Assembly: GCA_030672445.1 (NCBI GenBank)
Contig: DAOVGK010000071.1
Coordinates: forward strand, 1-5,906
Direction of reading: 5' to 3'
From: Candidatus Aerophobota bacterium
Lineage (GTDB): Bacteria; Aerophobota; Aerophobia; Aerophobales; AE-B3A
DNA: 5,906 nt
Part shown: piece by piece, positions 1 to 5,743 of the stretch
How the letters are laid out: each line of letters begins with the position of its first letter
Numbering within the stretch: position 1 is the stretch's first letter
Made by a program: the position numbers and the translations under genes
The notes under the pieces: generated by a model
Told to the model about the DNA's origin: nothing
Seen by the model: only the letters and a program-made list of their open reading frames with translations
The model's database searches: none

Positions 1-48
1 CAGGCTTTAGCCTGCGAAAACAAGCGCAACCTAAAGGTTGCGGCTACC
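1..48. repeat. Inverted pair of small hairpins of one intergenic repeat family
   Basis: Two palindromes lie 8-10 bases apart. The first is CAGGC-TTTA-GCCTG (1-14, followed by CG). The second is CGCAACC-TAAA-GGTTGCG (25-42), followed by GCTACC (43-48). Read on the minus strand, the first becomes CGCAGGC-TAAA-GCCTG, so both have the same CGCA start, the same TAAA loop and the same length but opposite orientation. The stems differ at two paired positions (G-C versus A-T, and G-C versus C-G), so pairing is kept. This suggests a REP-like element or a structured-RNA family with copies elsewhere in the genome. The left end is cut by the window, so the expected outer GGTAGC copy cannot be seen. Function is unknown. 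Confidence 0.6.
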
Positions 49-71
49 TTGCTCCATTTTCTTCCTTTTTC

Positions 72-111
72 AAAAAAAAGAAGGCCTGCTCATCCGAACA
101 GGCCTTCTTTT
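72..111 (-). terminator. Rho-independent terminator of the binding-protein gene
   Basis: A perfect 13-bp stem (76-88 with 99-111, arm AAAAGAAGGCCTG) encloses a 10-base loop. On the minus strand the stem runs straight into a tract of eight T residues (complement of 72-79), as expected for an intrinsic terminator. It lies about 20 bases past the stop codon of the minus-strand gene at 132. On the plus strand it ends in only four T residues, so it may also stop transcripts from the left, but more weakly. Confidence 0.9.
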
Positions 112-131
112 AAGCTAAGTGCAGAGCTGAT

Positions 132-1364
132 TCACATCTTAACTTCTACCATTCGTACGGTTTCAACCTCACCGTTATGAATCCACCATACTTCAATTGC
201 CCCTTCACTCATATCACCATTCTCGTCTATGGTGCAAGGTCCGGCGATTCCTTGATAGTTAATGTCAGTACCAGCCTTTAAAAGATCGAAGGCCTTAGCA
301 AACTCCTTGTAGGTGACCTCCACTCCCGGGGGATTAGCCACTGCTCTCAGGTTATCCCGGATGGATCGACCTTGTTCGGCACGGGACATCCTGAGAAAAT
401 CCGGGCCTACTTTCTGAATGGCCAGGACAATCAGAGCTACCGCATCGTAACTTTCGCCCCGGTAAGGCACTGTTGACTTTCCATACCTGGCAGTATAGTC
501 AGCTTCAAATTGTTCTGCGGCTGCCACTTTAATTGGGCCCGGTGCGGTACCGAAGCATCCTTCAATATACTTGGATGCTGGGCCAGCTGCCACTGCTTCA
601 CCTTTCATACCATCACAGAAAAGAATCTTCCCCTTGTATCCCAGTTCCACAGAGTGTACCAACATCTTGTTTCCGTCTACCGGATAAGCTATTACCTCAA
701 CAGCATCTGGATTTCCCTTTATAGCCGCTTCTATTTCTCCCCGGTAAGAGGGTTTATTTTCCTCATAGGGAACCGTAGCCAAAACTTTGCCACCTTTGGC
801 TTCAAAGGTTTTCTTGAAGACCTCGGCCAACCCTTTGCCGTATGCGTTGTTTACATATACTACAGAAGCAGTCTTATAACCCAGGAATTCGGCCAGTTCT
901 CCAAGTACGACTCCCTGGAGAGCATCAGACACAACCGTGCGGAAGACAAAGTCATTATCATCAAGATCTGTTATGGCAGGTGAAGTAGAAGCAGGGGAGA
1001 TTTGAACCACCTCGTTAGCTATGGTGATGCTGGAGACAGCAAAAGTGACTCCACTACTCAGAGCCCCCACCAGTGCTGGAACTTTGTCAATTTCCACCAG
1101 CTTAGTCGCTGCATCACGTCCTACTGCCGGAGCAGTCGCTGTATCTCTAACCACAATTTCCAGTTTTTGGCCCAGTAAACCTCCGGCCTCGTTTATGTGA
1201 TCCACAGCTAATTTAGCCCCATTGGCAATCGGAGGACCATAAGGAGCCAGACCACCGGTAAGAGAATACACTCCCCCAATTTTGATAGTTTCTGCTGTCC
1301 AGCCACCGGTAGCTAATCCCAACAAAAACAGCAAAGCAGCCAGGGTAACAAATATTTTCTTCAT
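132..1364 (-). CDS. ABC transporter periplasmic binding protein, branched-chain amino acid type (LivJ/LivK-like)
   Basis: The 410-aa product is a periplasmic type 1 binding protein (Peripla_BP_6 family). It would capture an amino acid or related small solute and deliver it to a LivHMGF-type ABC permease. The N-terminus (about residues 1-24) is a signal peptide: MKK, a hydrophobic run of Leu and Ala, then a GGWTA region. There is no cysteine near the cleavage site, so it is predicted to be soluble in the periplasm rather than a lipoprotein. Family features are GGVYSLTG (30-37) in the first strand, the N-A-G-G-L-L-G type turn near 58-65, SPASTSP (123-129) in the ligand pocket, VVYVNNAYGKG (168-178) and a C-terminal DENGD (380-384). 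Three cysteines (250, 270, 377) are present in the mature part. The ATG start has AAGGAGG nine bases upstream (1374-1380). A strong terminator follows the gene and a promoter precedes it, so it seems to be transcribed alone, with its permease elsewhere. The ligand cannot be deduced. Confidence 0.9.
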   Translation of the reverse strand: MKKIFVTLAALLFLLGLATGGWTAETIKIGGVYSLTGGLAPYGPPIANGAKLAVDHINEAGGLLGQKLEIVVRDTATAPAVGRDAATKLVEIDKVPALVGALSSGVTFAVSSITIANEVVQISPASTSPAITDLDDNDFVFRTVVSDALQGVVLGELAEFLGYKTASVVYVNNAYGKGLAEVFKKTFEAKGGKVLATVPYEENKPSYRGEIEAAIKGNPDAVEVIAYPVDGNKMLVHSVELGYKGKILFCDGMKGEAVAAGPASKYIEGCFGTAPGPIKVAAAEQFEADYTARYGKSTVPYRGESYDAVALIVLAIQKVGPDFLRMSRAEQGRSIRDNLRAVANPPGVEVTYKEFAKAFDLLKAGTDINYQGIAGPCTIDENGDMSEGAIEVWWIHNGEVETVRMVEVKM

Positions 1365-1568
1365 CTTGAGAAACCTCCTTCTCTTAGCTTCGAATTAGAC
1401 AATGTTTTACTCATCGCCCTTACAAAATATTTTCTGTTTCTGAAACTATCCCTCATCTAGCACAACCCTGAACTTTACCCAAAGACAGCCTCTTTCCCAC
1501 CTCCTTTCATGGCTTTTTACCCAGGGTTATTACCCCGTTTTCCTAAAAGGACCAATTTAGTGGCTTTT

Positions 1569-1597
1569 ATCTTAAAAGACAATTCAATTTTAGTCAA
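1569..1597 (-). promoter_or_regulatory. Candidate sigma-70 promoter for the binding-protein gene
   Basis: Read on the minus strand, TTGACT (1592-1597) and TAAGAT (1569-1574) are separated by exactly 17 bases, matching the consensus at 5/6 and 4/6 positions. Transcription would start near 1562 and give a leader of about 197 nt before the ATG at 1364. This is the best minus-strand match in the gap. No experimental support is available, and a second start nearer the gene cannot be excluded. Confidence 0.5.
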
Positions 1598-1610
1598 GTA
1601 ATATTAGTCA
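1590..1610. repeat. Direct repeat TTAGTCA, 14-bp period, at the divergent promoters
   Basis: TTAGTCA occurs at 1590-1596 and again at 1604-1610, with the palindrome TAATATTA (1599-1606) between and overlapping them. The first copy covers the -35 box of the minus-strand promoter, and the second ends about 10 bases before the -35 box of the plus-strand promoter. The position would suit a regulator acting on both promoters, but two short AT-rich copies could be chance. No regulator gene is visible in the window. Confidence 0.25.
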
Positions 1611-1620
1611 GTTTGTTTTC

Positions 1621-1648
1621 TTGACAGAGCCTTCCTTTCTGCTAGACT
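1621..1648 (+). promoter_or_regulatory. Promoter for the yebC-tldD-tldE operon
   Basis: A perfect TTGACA (1621-1626) is followed 16 bases later by TAGACT (1643-1648, 4/6 match). The -10 box carries the extended TGN element (TGC at 1640-1642). Transcription would start near 1655, giving a leader of only about 25 nt that holds the yebC ribosome binding site. The match suggests steady housekeeping expression. Confidence 0.6.
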
Positions 1649-1663
1649 ACTTCAAAAGACGCG

Positions 1664-1673
1664 AGGAGGTGAT
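1664..1673 (+). promoter_or_regulatory. Strong ribosome binding site that fixes the yebC GTG start
   Basis: AGGAGGTGAT is a near-perfect complement of the 16S rRNA 3' end and sits about nine bases from the GTG at 1679. The ATG at 1672-1674 lies inside this site and is out of frame with yebC. The next residues, SGHSKW, are the conserved YebC N-terminus, which confirms the GTG. Confidence 0.85.
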
Positions 1674-1678
1674 GCAGC

Positions 1679-2422
1679 GTGTCAGGTCATTCTAAATGGA
1701 GCAGTATAAAACATAAAAAGGCAAAGAAGGATGCTCAAAAAGGCCAGATTTTCAGTAAGCTTTCCCGTAAACTTGCCATCGAAGCAAGACAAGGGGCAGA
1801 TTTCCAGACCAATCCCGGCTTGCGCCTGGCGGTAGAGATGGCTCAAGAGGCGGGAATGCCCAAAGAAAATATGCAAAGGGCCATCCAGCGGGGTACAGGT
1901 GAGCTTCCCGGAGTTAGCTATGAGCAATTCACCTGTGAGGGATACGGGCCAGAAGGAGTGGCTTTGCTTATCGAGGGGGTTACCGATAATAAAAAAAGGG
2001 CTATCTCTCAGATAAGACATATTCTAAGCCAACATGGAGGTCACTTAGGAGAAGTAGGATGTGTTAACTGGTTGTTTAACCGCAAAGGCACAATGATGCT
2101 GAACAAAAGCAAAGTAGACGAGGACAAAGTGATTGACGTGGCAGTTGAGGCAGGGGCAGAGGACATAAAGGATGAAGATGATACCCTGGAGATTGTTTTT
2201 GCTCCCGAGCAATTTACTCAAATTAAGGAAAATATAAAGAAAGCCGGATACACCCCTGAACTACTGGAATTAACAATGGTTCCTCAAACTACCGTCCCCC
2301 TTGAGGAAAAAGAGGCCCTTCAAATGCTTCGCTTGATGGATGCTTTGGAGGAATCCGAGGATGTTCAGAAAGTTTATGCTAACTTTGACGTTGCCGAGGA
2401 AATTATGGAAAAGGTTTCCTGA
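1679..2422 (+). CDS. yebC: YebC/PmpR/TACO1-family protein
   Basis: The 247-aa product has the usual family length (about 240-250) and its hallmarks in order: SGHSKWSSIKHKKAKKDAQKG at the N-terminus, NPGLRLAVE (45-53), MPKENMQRAI (60-69), EGYGPEGVA (87-95), TDNKKR (102-107), HGGHLGEVGCVNWLF (119-133) and a C-terminal DALEE...DVQKVYANFD (221-237). Members were first annotated as DNA-binding transcriptional regulators. More recent work on bacterial homologues and mitochondrial TACO1 points to a ribosome-associated factor that eases stalls, notably at proline-rich stretches. It is a cytoplasmic protein. The segment GCVNW has Cys-Val-Asn where many homologues have Ser-Val-Ala or similar. It is the first gene of the operon. 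Unlike in many bacteria, the flanking genes are not ruvC/ruvA/ruvB. Its TGA directly abuts the ATG of tldD. Confidence 0.95.
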   Translation: MSGHSKWSSIKHKKAKKDAQKGQIFSKLSRKLAIEARQGADFQTNPGLRLAVEMAQEAGMPKENMQRAIQRGTGELPGVSYEQFTCEGYGPEGVALLIEGVTDNKKRAISQIRHILSQHGGHLGEVGCVNWLFNRKGTMMLNKSKVDEDKVIDVAVEAGAEDIKDEDDTLEIVFAPEQFTQIKENIKKAGYTPELLELTMVPQTTVPLEEKEALQMLRLMDALEESEDVQKVYANFDVAEEIMEKVS

Positions 2423-3784
2423 ATGAAGGCTTATCTAACCTCCTGTTTAGAGAAAGTCACAGCAGATTATATCGAGATCAGGTATGAGAAAATCAGAGCA
2501 GTTGAGATTCACTATGTGGGGAAAGAGCTGGAGGCAATTGGAGAATCTTCAGAAAAAGGAGGAGCTATAAGAGCCAAGAGTAAGGGTGGATGGAGTTTTG
2601 TTTCTTTCAACGATATAGATAAATTAAAAGACTATTTAAGACTAGCGGTGGACGAGGCTTCCCTCATAAAAAAGGGAAAGATAAAGCTCGCTCCGGTTCG
2701 GTCTGTAGATAAAAAAGTATCAATAGAGGTGCGAAAAGACCCCCGCCAGATTTCTCTGGAAGAGAAATATCTCCTCTGTAGCCGCTACAACCAGATTCTT
2801 CTTTCCTCTAAGCAGATCCAGACCTCTGACTTAAAATATGCCGATGTTCGTATGATAAAGTATTTCCTTAATTCGGAAGGGACTTACATTGAGCAGGAGA
2901 GAATAGACACAGTCCTAGGAATGACAGCTATAGCTCGAAGAGGTGACAACATTCAATCTGCCCATGAGGGAATAGGAGGAGTCGGTGGATACGAGCTAGT
3001 GGAAGGAAGAGAAGAAGAGGCAGAAAAAGCAGTTCAACGAGCGGAAGATCTTCTGCGTGCCGAGCCAGCCAAGGGAGGTAGATACACGGTAATAGTAGAT
3101 CCTAAGCTGAGCGGGGTCTTTGCCCATGAAGCCTTTGGACATCTTTCCGAAGCTGACTTTCTTTATGAGAACAGGAGAATGCAAAAGATTATGCGGCTGG
3201 GAAGAATCTTTGGATCAAGTCAGCTCAATATTATTGATGAGCCTAAAATTAAAGGAGAAGGGGGCTATTATCTGTACGACGATGAAGGAGTTGAGGCTCA
3301 AAAGACTTATCTCATCAAGAAGGGAAAACTCGTTGGTCGGCTCCATTCTCGAGAAACAGCGGCCAGAATGGAGGAACATCCCACCGGGAATGCCAGGGCT
3401 ATTAGCTACGAGTATCCTCCTATAGTGAGAATGAGTAACACCTACATAGCGCCGGGCGATAAAACCCTGGAAGAGATGATAGCCGAGGTAGAAGAAGGAA
3501 TATATGTTAAGGGCTTTCGTGGTGGTCAAACCAACCTGGAAATGTTTACTTTTTCTCCAGAGGAGGGTTATCTCATCCGGAAAGGAAAATTGGGAAAGAA
3601 GGTGAGGGATTTGACCCTCACCGGTAACATTTTTACCACCCTCTCCAATATTGAGGATATCGGTAATGATCTCGTATTTTTTACCGGGCCCGGCGGCTGT
3701 GGGAAGGGAGCTCAGTCTCCCCTGCCGGTGTCCACCGGAGGGCCTCACCTAAAGATCCGGGAGGTAGTAGTAGGGGGAAGATAG
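2423..3784 (+). CDS. tldD: TldD, metalloprotease subunit of the TldD/TldE complex
   Basis: The 453-aa protein is a full-length peptidase U62/M103 member. It carries the zinc-site motif HEAFGHLSEAD, with His235, Glu236 and His240 as expected ligands and catalytic base. Cys426, in GPGGCGKGAQ near the C-terminus, is the expected third ligand. Known TldD/E forms a heteromeric chamber that pulls in extended peptides and cleaves them non-specifically. In E. coli it trims the microcin B17 leader and helps degrade the CcdA antitoxin. The N-terminal domain (about 1-190) shows the family pattern YIEIRYE...GKELEAIGE...GGAIRA...GGWSFVS. The ATG follows the yebC stop with no spacer, and GGAAAAGG (2407-2414) inside yebC is a plausible ribosome binding site, so translational coupling is likely. 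tldE follows after one base. The catalytic residues are intact, so an active enzyme is expected. The substrate is unknown, with no RiPP or toxin-antitoxin genes nearby. Confidence 0.95.
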   Translation: MKAYLTSCLEKVTADYIEIRYEKIRAVEIHYVGKELEAIGESSEKGGAIRAKSKGGWSFVSFNDIDKLKDYLRLAVDEASLIKKGKIKLAPVRSVDKKVSIEVRKDPRQISLEEKYLLCSRYNQILLSSKQIQTSDLKYADVRMIKYFLNSEGTYIEQERIDTVLGMTAIARRGDNIQSAHEGIGGVGGYELVEGREEEAEKAVQRAEDLLRAEPAKGGRYTVIVDPKLSGVFAHEAFGHLSEADFLYENRRMQKIMRLGRIFGSSQLNIIDEPKIKGEGGYYLYDDEGVEAQKTYLIKKGKLVGRLHSRETAARMEEHPTGNARAISYEYPPIVRMSNTYIAPGDKTLEEMIAEVEEGIYVKGFRGGQTNLEMFTFSPEEGYLIRKGKLGKKVRDLTLTGNIFTTLSNIEDIGNDLVFFTGPGGCGKGAQSPLPVSTGGPHLKIREVVVGGR

Positions 3785-3785
3785 T

Positions 3786-5078
3786 ATGGAAAAGATTCTG
3801 GAGATGGCTACCTCTCGTGTTGAAGAGGCCGAGCTTTACCGGGTAAGATCTCAGACGAAAGAAATTGGATTCCAAGCCAATAAGCTTAAGTCAGTTGAGT
3901 TAGCCTTTGAGGATGGAGTTGGACTGCGGGTGATTAAAAATCACAGAATTGGATTTTCCAGCCTCACCGATTTAAGTAATCCCCAATCTTTGATAAACTC
4001 AGCTCTTGAGTCTGCCAAATTTGGGCAAGAGGCACGTTTTCATCTTCCTCACCAAGGTGAGATTTCTTCTCCTCAATGCTATGATTCTCATCTCATTTCC
4101 TTAAAGACAAACCAGATGGTGGAGGAGGGAGAAAGGACGGTTGAGCTTATTTTAAAAGAAGCTCCTAATTTTAAATGCGATGGAGGAATGGAAAAGACGG
4201 AGATCGAAGTCATAATTATGAACTCCAGAGGACTTTCTTACTCTTTCAAAAAAACCACCTATGCCTTCTCCTTTTACGCCTTTTTAGCTAAAGAGGGGGA
4301 TTTTCTGGGAGTGCAGGAGGGTGAGGTGGGCTGCCAACACCAGGACTGGTCTTCTTCCGTGGCCAGGAGAATAACCGAGGCCATAAGACTTTCTAGGAAG
4401 AAGGCAAAAATCAACCCTGGAAGATATCCAGCTATTTTTACCCCCAAGGCAGTTCCCCTCTTACTTCAATCATTAAAGATTGGAATTAATGGAAAAACTG
4501 TACAAAAGAAAGCTTCCCCTCTTTTAGGCAAACTCGGAACTCGCATTGTCTCGCCATCTATCAACATTACTGATGATGGGCTATTCTCTTTTGGTCTAGC
4601 TACCGCTCCCTTAGATGGAGAAGGAATACCCTCTCGCCGCACTGAGATAATCCAAGAAGGGATGTTGAAGAGTTTCATCTATGATCTGCAAACGGCTGGT
4701 CTAATGGGGACTGAAAGCACTGCCAATGGAGCCAGGGGATACGATAGCCTCCCTTCCCCCTCTCCCAGAAATTTCATCTTAAAGGGTGGAGATACTTCTT
4801 TTGAGGAGATGGTCAAAGATATTAAAGAAGGAGTGGTGGTGGACCAGGTAATAGGAAGTGGACAGGGTAATACCCTCATGGGAGAGTTCTCAGTAAACCT
4901 GGATCTGGGATATAAGGTAGAAAAGGGGAAGATTGTGGGAAGACTGAAAGACATTATGGTGAGCGGTAATGCTTATACTATGCTCAATCAAGTAATAGCC
5001 CTGGGAAGAGATGTTCGTTGGGTGGGATCTACCAGAACTCCGGGTATCTATTTTAAGGAGATAAACGTAGCGGGATAG
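3786..5078 (+). CDS. tldE: TldE/PmbA, non-catalytic partner of TldD
   Basis: The 430-aa protein is homologous to TldD but lacks the metal site. Aligning PAIFTPKAVPLLLQS (215-229) with the TldD strand before HEAFGH puts Gln228, Ser229 and Gly233 where TldD has His235, Glu236 and His240. No cysteine matches Cys426. Family features are ITDDG (261-265), APLDGEGIPSRRTEII (274-289), a Y-D-L-Q-T-A-G region (299-305), STANGARG (311-318), GSGQGNTLMGEFSVN (357-371), VSGNAYTML (392-400) and the C-terminal STRTPGI (415-421). It is expected to stay in the cytoplasm and build the closed peptide chamber with TldD. The ATG lies one base past the tldD stop. GGGGG at 3773-3777 serves as a ribosome binding site eight bases upstream, so equal, coupled production is likely. 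I see no hairpin terminator after the gene. Confidence 0.93.
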   Translation: MEKILEMATSRVEEAELYRVRSQTKEIGFQANKLKSVELAFEDGVGLRVIKNHRIGFSSLTDLSNPQSLINSALESAKFGQEARFHLPHQGEISSPQCYDSHLISLKTNQMVEEGERTVELILKEAPNFKCDGGMEKTEIEVIIMNSRGLSYSFKKTTYAFSFYAFLAKEGDFLGVQEGEVGCQHQDWSSSVARRITEAIRLSRKKAKINPGRYPAIFTPKAVPLLLQSLKIGINGKTVQKKASPLLGKLGTRIVSPSINITDDGLFSFGLATAPLDGEGIPSRRTEIIQEGMLKSFIYDLQTAGLMGTESTANGARGYDSLPSPSPRNFILKGGDTSFEEMVKDIKEGVVVDQVIGSGQGNTLMGEFSVNLDLGYKVEKGKIVGRLKDIMVSGNAYTMLNQVIALGRDVRWVGSTRTPGIYFKEINVAG

Positions 5079-5084
5079 CATTGT

Positions 5085-5112
5085 AGCTCATGGCTCATAG
5101 TTCATAGCTCAT
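5085..5112. repeat. Four tandem 7-bp units, consensus RGYTCAT
   Basis: The run is AGCTCAT, GGCTCAT, AGTTCAT, AGCTCAT, four uninterrupted units starting seven bases after the tldE stop codon. All units share TCAT, and the second and third differ by one base each from the first. It is non-coding and resembles low-complexity GCTCAT strings I recall from intergenic regions of various uncultured bacteria, although I cannot check that here. Slippage during replication is the likely origin. No function can be assigned. Confidence 0.7.
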
Positions 5113-5127
5113 AAGAAGCAAAGTTTA

Positions 5128-5133
5128 TATAAC
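5128..5133 (+). promoter_or_regulatory. Possible -10 box for cobO
   Basis: TATAAC matches the -10 consensus at 5/6 positions and lies about 70 bases before the cobO ATG, between the two tandem repeats. No good -35 box lies 16-18 bases upstream, because that position falls in the 7-bp repeat. The call is therefore weak. Read-through from the tldE transcript is an alternative way to express cobO, because no terminator is visible between them. Confidence 0.2.
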
Positions 5134-5145
5134 AGCTTGGTTCAT

Positions 5146-5172
5146 CTCCGCGCACTTTGCGATCTCTGCGGT
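5146..5172. repeat. Three tandem 9-bp units, consensus CTYYGCGNN
   Basis: The units are CTCCGCGCA, CTTTGCGAT and CTCTGCGGT, followed by TAA. Seven positions are conserved in the pattern C-T-Y-Y-G-C-G, and the last two vary freely. It is GC-rich compared with the AT-rich surroundings. Similar CTCTGCG strings are familiar to me from intergenic regions of several bacterial genomes, which suggests a dispersed family, but a genome-wide search is needed. It lies 32 bases before the cobO ATG, in the likely 5' leader. Confidence 0.65.
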
Positions 5173-5194
5173 TAATAGTTACGTATATTTTTCA

Positions 5195-5200
5195 AGGGTT
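5195..5200 (+). promoter_or_regulatory. Ribosome binding site supporting the cobO ATG at 5205
   Basis: AAGGG (5194-5198) ends six bases before the ATG at 5205. The frame stays open upstream to a TTG at 5157, but that start would add 16 residues encoded partly by the 9-bp tandem repeat, and it has no Shine-Dalgarno sequence. The ATG is therefore preferred. Confidence 0.6.
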
Positions 5201-5204
5201 AAAG

Positions 5205-5735
5205 ATGAGGAAGGGATTGATTCAGGTTTACACCGGGGAGGGAAAGGGTAAAACTACTGCCGCTATTGGACAGGCACTAAGGGCTAGAGGAAGAGGCTAT
5301 AAGGTGCTTTTGGTTCAGTTCTTGAAAGGGAAAAAGGGCTCAGGCGAGATCTCCACTTTGGAAGAATTGGGGGTGAAAGTAATCTGCAAAGGAAAACATC
5401 TGGGTCTATCCCTGAACCGGATAGCAGAAGATGAGAGAAGAAGAGTTCGAGAAAAGTGGAATAATTTTTTAGATAAGATCAATGAGGAAGTCTTGGCTGG
5501 GGGTTATGATTTACTCATTCTGGATGAGATAAATGTGGTATGTCACTATAGGCTCCTCGACGAGAATAAATTGCTAACGTTCATCAAAGAAAAACCAGAT
5601 GGTTTAGAAATTATTTTGACCGGGCGCTATGCCTCGCCCCGCTTGATAAAGACAGCTCACCTGGTAAGTGAAGTAAAGAAAATTAAACACCCTTATACTG
5701 AGGGGATAAAAGCGAGAAAAGGGATAGAGTTCTAA
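5205..5735 (+). CDS. cobO: Cob(I)yrinic acid a,c-diamide / cobalamin adenosyltransferase (CobO/BtuR/CobA type)
   Basis: The 176-aa cytoplasmic enzyme would transfer the 5'-deoxyadenosyl group of ATP to reduced corrinoid, making adenosylcobalamin or its precursor. It serves either de novo synthesis or salvage. Visible features are the family's P-loop YTGEGKGKTTAA (9-20, with Lys16 and Thr17), the RARGRGYKVLLVQFLKG segment (27-42), a Walker-B-like LILDEIN (104-110), ILTGR (137-141) and the C-terminal HPYTEGIKARKGIEF (162-176). A small variation is AHLVSE (151-156), where homologues usually have Asp in place of this His. The protein starts only ten residues before the P-loop. It therefore lacks the longer N-terminal arm of enteric CobA/BtuR (about 196 aa), which is common in compact homologues. 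No other corrinoid gene and no cobalamin riboswitch is visible nearby. It sits 126 bp after tldE and runs convergent to pfk, so its link with the tldDE operon is probably only positional. Confidence 0.93.
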   Translation: MRKGLIQVYTGEGKGKTTAAIGQALRARGRGYKVLLVQFLKGKKGSGEISTLEELGVKVICKGKHLGLSLNRIAEDERRRVREKWNNFLDKINEEVLAGGYDLLILDEINVVCHYRLLDENKLLTFIKEKPDGLEIILTGRYASPRLIKTAHLVSEVKKIKHPYTEGIKARKGIEF

Positions 5736-5743
5736 CCATAAGT

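Larger units (their letters stand above)
1365..1678. other. Divergent intergenic region between the binding-protein gene and yebC
   Basis: This 314-bp gap holds two back-to-back promoters, listed separately, whose -35 boxes are about 23 bp apart. Transcription toward the binding protein would leave a leader of roughly 200 nt. That leader contains a small GGGT-TATT-ACCC hairpin (1524-1535), but I recognise no riboswitch motif (checked by eye for TPP, glycine, cobalamin, lysine and c-di-GMP types). No credible gene lies here. The only small reading frame, on the minus strand at 1475-1510 (11 codons), lacks a convincing ribosome binding site. Confidence 0.7.

Noticed and set aside
510..983. Long plus-strand reading frame (157 codons) opposite the binding-protein gene
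   Set aside because: It lies wholly antisense to a well-supported gene, has a Cys/Phe/Tyr/His-rich composition typical of a shadow frame, and shows no ribosome binding site or family motif.
1475..1510. Eleven-codon leader peptide (MKGGGKEAVFG) on the minus strand upstream of the binding protein
   Set aside because: No Shine-Dalgarno sequence precedes its ATG, it has no run of regulatory codons as in attenuator peptides, and no paired terminator/antiterminator follows.
1365..1562. Riboswitch in the long leader of the binding-protein gene
   Set aside because: By eye, none of the conserved cores of TPP, glycine, lysine, cobalamin or c-di-GMP riboswitches is present. Only one small hairpin is visible.
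3215..3748. Minus-strand reading frame of 177 codons inside tldD
   Set aside because: It is antisense to the conserved catalytic half of TldD and shows no recognisable motif, so it is a shadow of the tldD codons.
5085..5172. Short CRISPR-like array
   Set aside because: The units are 7 and 9 bp in direct tandem without spacers, and no cas genes are nearby.
5079..5204. Cobalamin riboswitch upstream of cobO
   Set aside because: The 126-bp gap is too short, is filled by tandem repeats, and has no B12-box-like sequence.
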